Assembly: GCA_046296435.1 (NCBI GenBank)
Contig: JBKBLI010000019.1
Span: 1 to 51,484, forward strand
Length of the DNA stretch: 51,484 nucleotides
DNA from: M3007 sp046296435
GTDB taxonomy: Bacteria; Bacteroidota; Bacteroidia; Chitinophagales; Saprospiraceae
Direction of reading: 5' to 3'
Part shown: positions 1 to 8,631 of the stretch, piece by piece
How positions within the stretch are numbered: position 1 is the first letter of the stretch
Layout: each line of letters starts with the position of its first letter
Program-made: the position numbers and the translations under genes
The notes under the pieces: model-generated
The model's database searches: none
Seen by the model: only the letters and a program-made list of their open reading frames with translations
Told to the model about the DNA's origin: nothing

Positions 1-740
1 TGGGAGGATCGCTCTTTGCTTCAGGAAAAAGATACTCAGGACGCCATACGCGAGGTGATCGGGCAACTCGACCAAGGACGCCTGCGCGTAGCCGAACTCG
101 CCGACGGCGCCTGGGTCACCCACGAATGGATCAAAAAAGCGGTAATCCTGTACTTCCCCATCCAGCAGATGCAGACCATTGAAGTCGGGCCTTTTGAATA
201 CCACGACAAAATTCCGCTCAAGCGCGATTATGCGACCCAAGGGGTGCGTGTCGTACCGCATGCCGTGGCGCGTTACGGGGCATTTATTGAGTCAGGCGCC
301 ATCCTGATGCCCTCTTACGGCAATAGAGGGGNNNNNNNNNNGCGCAGATCGGACGCAACGTACATTTGGCCGGGGGCGTGGGGATTGGCGGCGTCCTGGA
401 GCCGCCGCAGGCCACGCCCACCATCATCGAAGACGAGTGTTTCGTCGGGTCGCGCTGCATCGTGGTGGAAGGCGTGCGCGTAGAGCGCGAGGCCGTGCTG
501 GGCGCCAATGTCGTGCTGACACAAAGCACGCACATCATCGACGTGACCGGCTCCGAACCTGTTACCTACAAAGGGCGCGTACCCGCGCGTTCGGTCGTGA
601 TCCCGGGTTCGTACACGCGCCGCTATCCGGCCGGCGACTACCAGGTGGCTTGCGCCCTGATCATCGGGCGGCGCAGCGAAAGTACTGACAAAAAAGTTTC
701 GCTCAACGACGCGCTCAGGGAGTACGGCGTAGCGGTGTAA
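1..740 (+). CDS. dapD: 2,3,4,5-tetrahydropyridine-2,6-dicarboxylate N-succinyltransferase, 5' end outside window, interrupted by a gap
   Basis: DapD transfers succinyl from succinyl-CoA to tetrahydrodipicolinate in the cytoplasm, a step of the succinylase branch of lysine and meso-diaminopimelate synthesis. The frame is open from base 1 (WEDRSLLQEKD), which matches the family a few residues after its start, so the true start lies upstream. Before the gap the protein reads GPFEYHDKIPLK and ends at MPSY. After it, AQIGRNVHLAGGVGIGG begins the left-handed beta-helix, followed by VLEPPQATP and the typical tail ending YGVAV. The reading frame changes across the 10-N gap at 332-341. By family comparison about 20 residues of the hexapeptide-repeat helix are missing there, so the two halves are one gene. 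The last bases before the gap look like assembly error (GNRG where VNIG is expected). Identity is secure; the gene is probably intact in the organism. Confidence 0.93.
332..341. other. assembly gap (10 N) inside dapD
   Basis: Ten N bases break dapD. The sequence just before the gap folds back on itself (CCCTCT, nine bases, AGAGGG), and the protein lacks about 20 expected residues. The gap length is therefore a placeholder and the contig end may be artefactual. Confidence 0.95.
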
Positions 741-830
741 GCCCCGCAGGGCCGCGAAGAATGGCTTCCTGACTTAGAAACGACGGGGTCGGGAGCGCCG
801 GGGCAAGGGCTGGACATGTTCGCGTCCTCT

Positions 831-862
831 GCCCGCTCCCTTTTTCCGAAAAAAAAACGGGC
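831..862. terminator. candidate bidirectional terminator between convergent genes
   Basis: This lies between the dapD stop (740) and the stop of the leftward SDR gene (902). GCCCG and CGGGC form an outer 5-bp stem. Inside it are T5, CCG and A9, which can pair further and also give T-rich ends on both strands. The placement between converging genes fits termination; the function is inferred. Confidence 0.4.
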
Positions 863-901
863 ATGGGCAACCGACTGGGGCGGCGACTGCCCGCAGTCCG
901 A

Positions 902-1702
902 TCAGGTCACTTTGGCCCTGGCGATGAGCCGCGAGAAGAGACGGGGGAAAAAGCGCTTGATATAGACGCCGACCACCTCGCGGCCGCCCACCCAAAGCTC
1001 TTCGCGTCGCTTGCGGATGGCGTTGAGTATTTTGCGTGCCAGAACCTCCGGGCGCATGCCCTTGGAGGTGGCTTCGTCCATGGCGCCTTGGGGCGCGCCG
1101 TCGCCGGTGAGGGCGTTGATGCTGATGTTGGTGCGCACAAACCCCGGGCAAACCAGCGTCACGAGGATAGGCGTATCGGCCAGTTCGGCCCTCAGGCTGT
1201 CGAAGAAGCCATGGAGTGCGTGCTTAGAGGCAGCATAGCTGCTGCGCAGGGGCGAGCCGAATTTGCCGGTGAGGCTGGTGATCGTCACAATGTGACCTAG
1301 CTGGTGCTTGAGCATGCCCGGCAATACGGCTTTGGTAAGGGCTATCGTCCCGAGATAATTGACGCGCATGAGCCGCTCGTCCACTTCCATAGCGGTATCC
1401 AAAGCGCGGGAGCGTTGCGACACGCCGCCGTTGTTGATCAGGATATCGATGTGCCCCAGTTCGCGCTGGATGCGCTGCACGATCGGCCCAATGGCGCTTG
1501 TATCGCTCAGGTCGAGGGGCTGCACGTGGGCCGCCGCTGCGCCGCGCGACATGCACTCGGCGGCCACGCTGTTGAGCGCGCGCTCGTTGCGGGCAGAGAG
1601 CACGAGCAAAGCCCCCTCGGCGGCTAAGGCATGAGCGAGGGCTTCGCCGATACCGGACGAAGCGCCCGTGATCCATATTTTTTTGTTTTTAAAAAAAGTC
1701 AC
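902..1702 (-). CDS. SDR family NAD(P)-dependent oxidoreductase
   Basis: This is a 266-residue classical short-chain dehydrogenase, an NAD(P)-dependent oxidoreductase of unknown substrate, probably cytoplasmic or loosely membrane-associated. The Rossmann motif TGASSGIG is near the N-terminus. NNGG stands where NNAG is usual, a catalytic Ser follows in TITSLTGKFG, and YAASK supplies Tyr and Lys. The post-catalytic segment LVCPGFVRTNIS and a basic C-terminal tail (YIKRFFPRLFSRLIARAK) resemble the DHRS7-like group. The start is GTG, read as MTFFKNKKIWITG, which puts the glycine motif at the normal distance. It lies 4 bases downstream of the stop of the S41-like gene, so both are probably on one transcript. 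The substrate cannot be told from the sequence. Confidence 0.85.
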   Translation of the reverse strand: MTFFKNKKIWITGASSGIGEALAHALAAEGALLVLSARNERALNSVAAECMSRGAAAAHVQPLDLSDTSAIGPIVQRIQRELGHIDILINNGGVSQRSRALDTAMEVDERLMRVNYLGTIALTKAVLPGMLKHQLGHIVTITSLTGKFGSPLRSSYAASKHALHGFFDSLRAELADTPILVTLVCPGFVRTNISINALTGDGAPQGAMDEATSKGMRPEVLARKILNAIRKRREELWVGGREVVGVYIKRFFPRLFSRLIARAKVT

Positions 1703-1706
1703 GCGC

Positions 1707-3023
1707 TTACTTTATTTTTTGCTGTCGAACATAGTCGAGCAAAGGATCTTTGCCGTTGAGATAGTCCGAAAAGCGGAGTTCGAGTTCTGTGTCGGGCTTC
1801 AGGAGTGTGGGATTACCCTTGGGCATGTTGACCACAAAGACCGAAGGGTATATCACCTGGAGTTGCGAGCGGGGCAGGGAGAGGGCGCGGGGCGCGTCGC
1901 CGTGATTGGGGCGTTCGCCGGGCGCGTCGCCGAGGATCTGCGCGCGGGTATGCTGCCGGAAGGCCTGCGCCACGTCGATAGCTGCGCCGTCGGTGAAGAG
2001 ATTGACGGCCACGTACAGGCGCCCTTTCTTGTTGACGGACTTGAGCGCGCCAAGTTGGCGCGCAAAGGCGACGCCCTGCGCCGCATTGCCGCCTGGGTTG
2101 TAGCGCAGATCCAAGAAAAGCCGCGCCTCGGGCGTGCGGTTGAGGAAGGCCGCCACGCTATCGGCAAAAGGCTGAAATGGCGGCAAGGCGTCGGCCATTT
2201 CCTGATTGCCCTCTGCCAAGGCCGCTTCGCGGCTCATGCAACGTATGTATTTGACGTAGAGGATCTGCTGTTCTGGCAGCCAGGTCGAGGTGAACAGGTC
2301 TTGCGGCGGCTGCCAGCGCAGATCTGGATCGCGAGGTTCGGGGATCAGGGGCACGAGGCCGCCGTCGCTGTTGTCGCGCATGTTGACCGGATAGAGTTTG
2401 ACCGTCTGGCGACGGGCCTTGTCGTCTTCCACGGTCAACAGCAGGGTGTCCGTCTTGCTCAGGCCGGTCATGCGGTTGGCGATAGGGAAGCGCAGCCATT
2501 GGAGGCCGTCGCGCTGTAGCGTGCGTTCGTTGGCCACTGCCACCAAAGGGCCGAGTCGCCTCAAGGCCTCGTCGATCTCATATTCGCCGATTTTGACCAC
2601 GCGCTTGGCCCAGGCATCCTCAAAGCGCATGACGGTGGCATACACGTAAGGGCCGTCGGCGTACCAGTTCAGGGCGTAAGGGATAACGGGGTTCTGAACC
2701 AGCCAGTCGTCGAGGCGAAGTTTGAGGAGGGGGTCTTCGGCGCGGGAGAGTACGGAGTTGATCTCCAGCGCTACCTGTAGCGGCGATTTGCCGGTGGAGC
2801 GCCCGACGATGCTGCGCAGTTCGCTCTCAAATTCCGTTTGGGGGATGCGCTTATACAGGTCGGGGTAGAGTTTTGGCAATTCGGCGATGATGCGCTCCAC
2901 GTCCGTTTTCCATTCGTCCATGCCCATGGGCGGTATGGGGGGCGGGGGCGGGCCAAATTGGGCGCGGGCGCTTGCGGCGCAGAGCCAGAAGGAAGTAAGA
3001 AAAATGAGCGTGCGTAAGTCCAT
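1707..3023 (-). CDS. secreted S41-like peptidase-family protein, catalytic serine apparently absent
   Basis: This is a 438-residue protein with an N-terminal signal peptide (hydrophobic stretch ending ASARAQ) and a proline-rich mature start. The C-terminal half has the S41 (tail-specific/tricorn-like) fold signature: LFLDLRYNPGGN, then a beta-strand leading to the nucleophile region, then GDAPGERPNHGD and a tail resembling relatives (ELRFSDYLNGKDPLLDYV). Relatives carry Phe-Ser-Ser-Ala at the nucleophile position. Here the segment is LFTDGAAID (Thr344-Asp345-Gly346), without Ser. Within the family this suggests a non-catalytic or altered protein, perhaps a binding or scaffolding protein in the periplasm or at the cell surface. 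It is the first gene of a probable two-gene operon with the SDR gene. No PDZ domain is evident. The family call is good; the loss of activity is inference. Confidence 0.7.
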   Translation of the reverse strand: MDLRTLIFLTSFWLCAASARAQFGPPPPPIPPMGMDEWKTDVERIIAELPKLYPDLYKRIPQTEFESELRSIVGRSTGKSPLQVALEINSVLSRAEDPLLKLRLDDWLVQNPVIPYALNWYADGPYVYATVMRFEDAWAKRVVKIGEYEIDEALRRLGPLVAVANERTLQRDGLQWLRFPIANRMTGLSKTDTLLLTVEDDKARRQTVKLYPVNMRDNSDGGLVPLIPEPRDPDLRWQPPQDLFTSTWLPEQQILYVKYIRCMSREAALAEGNQEMADALPPFQPFADSVAAFLNRTPEARLFLDLRYNPGGNAAQGVAFARQLGALKSVNKKGRLYVAVNLFTDGAAIDVAQAFRQHTRAQILGDAPGERPNHGDAPRALSLPRSQLQVIYPSVFVVNMPKGNPTLLKPDTELELRFSDYLNGKDPLLDYVRQQKIK

Positions 3024-3163
3024 TGTCCTTAGATAACAAAGTCAAAGAATATCGGCCGGCCAGATAGCGTACGGGGACGAAGCAACCGCGTCGGCTTTGT
3101 TCGGCTTGTACAGGCTCCTTTGTCGCGCTGCGCGGGCTGTCGCGGGCCGTTGGTCATGCAGCC

Positions 3164-4717
3164 TTATCGGCGGCGGCGGGTGGAGCTGCTGCCGCCCAGG
3201 CCCAATACGCCGAGCAATCCCCGCGTCAATTCTCGGGCCAGCGTGCGCCCTACCTGGCGGGTTACCGAGCTATCCATTACGGTTTCGATCACTGTTTTTT
3301 CTTTCCGGGCGGGGGCGGCGCGCGGGGTTGTTCGGGGAGCGGCCGGCGGCGCGGCATTTTGCGCTTCTTTGATTTTTTCCGTCAAAATCTCGTAAGCGCT
3401 TTCGCGGTCGATGGCCTGATTGTATTTGCGCACCAAGGTCGAGCGGCCGATGAATTGATCGATCTCGTCGGCGCTGAGCACGTCCATACGGCCTTCGGGA
3501 GCGCGCATGAGGGTGTGTGCAAGAGGCGTGGGTATGCCTTTTTCGCTCAGGACGCTCACAATGGCCTCGCCGGTGCCGAGATGGGTGAGCAGTTCGTCGG
3601 TTTTGTACCAGGTCGTGAGCGGATAGTTTTCAGCGGCGGTTTTGATCGCTTTGCGGTCGCGGGCAGTGAAGGCGCGCAGCGCGTGCTGGAGCTTGAGGCC
3701 CAGTTGCGCGAGGATGCTCGCCGGGATATCGTCGGGGTTTTGGGTAATGAAGTACACCCCGATGCCCTTAGAGCGGATCAGCTTGATGATCGTTTCGAGT
3801 TGTTGTAGCAGGGCCGAAGTCGCTTCCTGAAACACGAGGTGCGCCTCGTCGATGAAAATGCAAAGCTCGGGCCGGTCGCTGTCGCCGCGCTCGGGGAAGG
3901 TGGCGTAGATTTCGGCCAGCATCTGCAACATAAAGGTGCTGAACAACTTGGGCCGATCCTGTATGTCGGTCAGGCGCACGATACTGGCAATTCCGCGCCC
4001 TTGCTCGTCCACGCGGCACAGGTCGCGCACATCGAAGGAAAGTTCGCCGAAGAACAACTCGGCCCCTTGCTGTTCCAATTCGATGACCTTGCGCAGGATC
4101 GTTCCCGCCGAAGCGGCGCTGAACTGCCCGTATTCCGCTTCGATTTGTGCCTTGCCCTCGTTGCCCAGATATTGCAGCGTTTTTTTGAAGTCCTTGAGGT
4201 CGAGCAGGGGCAGGTTGTGATCGTCGCAGTACTTGAATACTACTGACACGATGCCGCCCTGCGTGTCGTTCAGCCCTAGGATGCGGGAGAAGAGCACGGG
4301 ACCGAATTCGCTCACCGTGGCGCGCAGGCGCACGCCTTTTTCGTTGGACAGGGTAAGAAATTCGACCGGCGTACCGTGGGCGCGCCAGTCGATGCCAATG
4401 GCTTTGCAACGCTCCTGAATCTTGGGGTGGTCGCTGCCCGGCATGGCCAATCCCGACAAGTCGCCCTTGATGTCCATGAGCAGCGAAGGGATGCCATGCG
4501 CGGAAAGTTGTTCGGCTATGACTTGCAGACTTTTGGTTTTGCCGGTGCCGGTGGCGCCGGCGATGAGGCCGTGGCGGTTGAGAGTGCGCAGCGGGACTTT
4601 GACCTGCAACCCCTGGATGGGCGCTCCGTCGAGCATGGCGCCGCCCAGTACGATGGACTGACCTGCAAATTGATATCCCGCCTGAATTTCGGCGCTGAAC
4701 TTTTCTTGTCTGCTCAT
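3164..4717 (-). CDS. HerA-like helicase/ATPase of the DUF853 (YjgR) family
   Basis: This 517-residue P-loop ATPase is related to the C-terminal part of HerA/FtsK-type DNA translocases; its cellular role is not established. Walker A is GATGTGKT near residue 55. A Walker B-like segment LCIFIDEAHLVF follows, with downstream IRSKGIGVYFITQNPDDIP typical of the family and a Pro/Ala-rich, basic C-terminal extension ending SSSTRRRR. The ATG at 4717 (MSRQEKFSAEIQAGYQ) is chosen because it matches family N-termini and lies 20 bases after the lepA stop. An upstream in-frame start would overlap lepA by 132 bases. Co-transcription with lepA is likely from the spacing; a functional link is not implied. Confidence 0.85.
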   Translation of the reverse strand: MSRQEKFSAEIQAGYQFAGQSIVLGGAMLDGAPIQGLQVKVPLRTLNRHGLIAGATGTGKTKSLQVIAEQLSAHGIPSLLMDIKGDLSGLAMPGSDHPKIQERCKAIGIDWRAHGTPVEFLTLSNEKGVRLRATVSEFGPVLFSRILGLNDTQGGIVSVVFKYCDDHNLPLLDLKDFKKTLQYLGNEGKAQIEAEYGQFSAASAGTILRKVIELEQQGAELFFGELSFDVRDLCRVDEQGRGIASIVRLTDIQDRPKLFSTFMLQMLAEIYATFPERGDSDRPELCIFIDEAHLVFQEATSALLQQLETIIKLIRSKGIGVYFITQNPDDIPASILAQLGLKLQHALRAFTARDRKAIKTAAENYPLTTWYKTDELLTHLGTGEAIVSVLSEKGIPTPLAHTLMRAPEGRMDVLSADEIDQFIGRSTLVRKYNQAIDRESAYEILTEKIKEAQNAAPPAAPRTTPRAAPARKEKTVIETVMDSSVTRQVGRTLARELTRGLLGVLGLGGSSSTRRRR

Positions 4718-4737
4718 AACGATATAATGTGCTTGCG

Positions 4738-6531
<1,794 letters not shown>

Positions 6532-6596
6532 GTAGTATGTTAATCCGATAACCCGACGCTACAACCAACGACCATACGTTTTTGTTTCGGGCCGCG

Positions 6597-6604
6597 CAAA
6601 GATA
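6597..6604 (-). promoter_or_regulatory. Bacteroidota -7 promoter box for lepA
   Basis: The minus strand reads TATCTTTG, a perfect match to TAnnTTTG, 66 bases upstream of the lepA ATG. No clear TTG is seen at the -33 spacing. Confidence 0.55.
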
Positions 6605-6802
6605 CGGCGCCGCTGCGAAACCTTGCGGATATTGTGCGCATCCCTCGCGCTCGCGCCACATTTGCCCCGCGCTCCCCGCAGTCGATTTGACGCGCGCCCG
6701 GGGGCGTCCAAGAGCGGGGCGAAGGGCTCAGGGCGCGGGAGTTTGCAACCAAAAGTTAGCCCGCGCTGTTCTTCAAAGCGTAATTTTAACCAAATCTGAA
6801 TT

Positions 6803-8113
6803 ATGGCTAAAGCTTTCAATATACCGGACAGCCCTCATCCGCGCGTTGTGATTGTGGGCGCAGGCTTCGCAGGGCTGAATCTGGCCAAATCGCTGGCGGG
6901 TAAAGACTATCAAGTCGTGCTCATCGACAAAAACAACTATCACCAGTTTCAGCCCCTTTTCTATCAGGTAGCCATGGCCGGTCTGGAGCCGTCGAGCATC
7001 TCGTTTCCACTGCGGAAGATGTTCCAGCGGTACAAAAACGTCTTTGTACGTATGGCCGAAGTGGAAGGTATTGAACCCGAAAAAAAAATACTCCACTGTA
7101 ACCTTGGCGACCTGCGCTACGACTATCTGGTAATCGCCACCGGAGCCGATACCAATTGGTACGGCAACGAACGCGTACGCGAACACGCTATCCCCATGAA
7201 GTCCGTGAGCGAAGCCCTTTTTTTGCGCAATGCCATTTTTGAGGATTACGAGCGCGCCGTCACTACGCCCGACTACGATGCCCGGCAGAAATATTTGGAC
7301 ATCGTCATCGTAGGCGGCGGTCCCACTGGCGTAGAGGTAGCCGGCTCGCTGGCCGAAATGCGCGCGCACATCATACCCAAAGATTACCCGGACCTGTCGG
7401 CCAAAGAGATTGACATCCACCTGATACATGCCGAACCGCGCCTGCTCAGCGCCATGTCTGAGGCTGCATCGCAAAAAGCCGAGGAGTTTCTCCGCCAGTT
7501 GGGCGTACAACTGTGGCTCGACATCGCCGTCACAGACTACGATGGCGAAACGGTCGCGCTCAGTAATGGCGAGCGCTTGCGCGCGGGCAAAGTAATCTGG
7601 GCCGCAGGTATCATCGGCTCCATGCCCCAGGGTATCCCCGCCGAGTCTGTCGTCCGCGGCCGACGGATTGCCGTTGACGAGTTCAACCGGGTCAAGGGGC
7701 TTGAGGCGTGGGGCGTATTTGCTGTGGGCGATATCGCCTTCCAGACGGAAGAAAAATTTCCAAAGGGCCATCCGCAGGTGGCGCAAGTGGCCATCCAACA
7801 GGCCAAAAATCTGGCTGCCAATTTAAAGAATCTGCACAAAGGCCGTCCAATGCGTCCTTTCAGGTACAAAGACCTCGGATCGATGGCCACCATCGGGCGC
7901 CACAAGGCCGTCGTCGATCTGCCTTTCTGGCGTTTCCAAGGCGCTTTTGCGTGGTTCGTATGGATGTTTGTACACCTCTTTGCATTAGTGGGCGTCAAAA
8001 ACAAGCTGTTTGTATTCGTCAACTGGGTATGGAACTACATCACCTACGACCAGAGTCTGCGGCTGGTGATCCGGCCCTTCCTCAAGCACAACGCCAAAAC
8101 TGTCAATACATAG
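6803..8113 (+). CDS. ndh: type II NADH dehydrogenase (NDH-2), FAD-dependent
   Basis: This 436-residue flavoprotein oxidises NADH and reduces the membrane quinone pool without pumping protons; menaquinone is likely here because mqnC is present. The first nucleotide-binding motif is VVIVGAGFAGLNLAKSL, followed by NYHQFQPLFYQVAM, characteristic of NDH-2. The second (NADH) motif is IVIVGGGPTGVEVAGSLAEM, and VFAVGDIAF is the FAD-contacting segment near the end of the core. A C-terminal hydrophobic stretch (AFAWFVWMFVHLFALVGV, then FVFVNWVWNYIT) gives membrane attachment. Length and order match the family. It is monocistronic by layout, with a GC hairpin and T-run 45 bases after the stop. The exact quinone partner is inferred. 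Confidence 0.92.
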   Translation: MAKAFNIPDSPHPRVVIVGAGFAGLNLAKSLAGKDYQVVLIDKNNYHQFQPLFYQVAMAGLEPSSISFPLRKMFQRYKNVFVRMAEVEGIEPEKKILHCNLGDLRYDYLVIATGADTNWYGNERVREHAIPMKSVSEALFLRNAIFEDYERAVTTPDYDARQKYLDIVIVGGGPTGVEVAGSLAEMRAHIIPKDYPDLSAKEIDIHLIHAEPRLLSAMSEAASQKAEEFLRQLGVQLWLDIAVTDYDGETVALSNGERLRAGKVIWAAGIIGSMPQGIPAESVVRGRRIAVDEFNRVKGLEAWGVFAVGDIAFQTEEKFPKGHPQVAQVAIQQAKNLAANLKNLHKGRPMRPFRYKDLGSMATIGRHKAVVDLPFWRFQGAFAWFVWMFVHLFALVGVKNKLFVFVNWVWNYITYDQSLRLVIRPFLKHNAKTVNT

Positions 8114-8158
8114 CGCTGCGCGTTCGCTGCTCTGCATGTTTTTTGCGAAAAAGGGCTT

Positions 8159-8186
8159 ACAGGCGCGCGGCGTGCGCTGTCTTTTT
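8159..8186 (+). terminator. probable rho-independent terminator of ndh
   Basis: ACAGGCGC and GCGCTGT form a GC stem (one bulged G) around a 7-base loop, followed by CTTTTT. Outside it, GAAAAAG at 8147-8153 can pair with CTTTTTC at 8181-8187. It begins 45 bases after the ndh stop. Confidence 0.6.
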
Positions 8187-8335
8187 CATGCAAAAGGCGA
8201 AAAGTTGGGTACAAAGGTGTGTTTGGGGGCGTTTTTGCTTGCGGCAGCGCGGCTTGTCTCCAAATGTAGCGCGTAGCCGAGCAGTCTTTTGCGCTCAAAA
8301 AACGCTCCGGCGTCCTTCGATTCGCCAAAGCGCTG

Positions 8336-8343
8336 TAACTTTG
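8336..8343 (+). promoter_or_regulatory. TAnnTTTG box upstream of the E1 gene
   Basis: TAACTTTG is a perfect -7 match but lies 288 bases (including 98 N) before the next ATG at 8632. Either the leader is long, or it starts an unseen small transcript. Confidence 0.3.
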
Positions 8344-8438
8344 TTGCGCTTCGCAAACCTCCGGTTTTCGGCCCCTGAAGATATCGTGCCTCTTGCAAGG
8401 TGGACCCTACTCAAGGATTCATACGCATTGCGCCGCTT

Positions 8439-8536
8439 NNNNNNNNNNNNNNNNNNNNNNNNNNNNNNNNNNNNNNNNNNNNNNNNNNNNNNNNNNNNNN
8501 NNNNNNNNNNNNNNNNNNNNNNNNNNNNNNNNNNNN
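8439..8536. other. assembly gap (98 N)
   Basis: A run of 98 N in the intergenic region. It has exactly the same length as the gap in manC, so the size is probably not a real measurement. Confidence 0.95.
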
Positions 8537-8631
8537 TTTTTATGCTCCTTGGGCTTGCAAGAGCAAGCAAGCGGGCAAGGGGCTGCATCGCTCACACCCT
8601 GCGCTCACTCGCTATGCCCTAACCTATATTC

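Larger units (their letters stand above)
8114..8631. other. 518-base intergenic region with a 98-N gap
   Basis: Between ndh and the fused E1 gene there is the ndh terminator, a T6-GCG-A5 palindrome (8139-8152), a perfect TAACTTTG promoter-like box (8336-8343) and an N gap at 8439-8536. I see no convincing coding sequence; short open frames here lack family features. A small gene or RNA within or spanning the gap cannot be excluded. Confidence 0.6.

Noticed and set aside
366..740. Open frame that could be called a separate acyltransferase-like gene
   Set aside because: It is the C-terminal half of dapD; the frame change is caused by the 10-N gap.
6773..7798. Long open frame antisense to ndh
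   Set aside because: It mirrors a well-conserved NDH-2 gene on the plus strand, shows no recognised domain, and is expected from codon bias in GC-rich DNA.
8114..8631. Possible small gene in the ndh-E1 intergenic region
   Set aside because: Short frames lack domains or a start with good context, and the 98-N gap prevents a decision.
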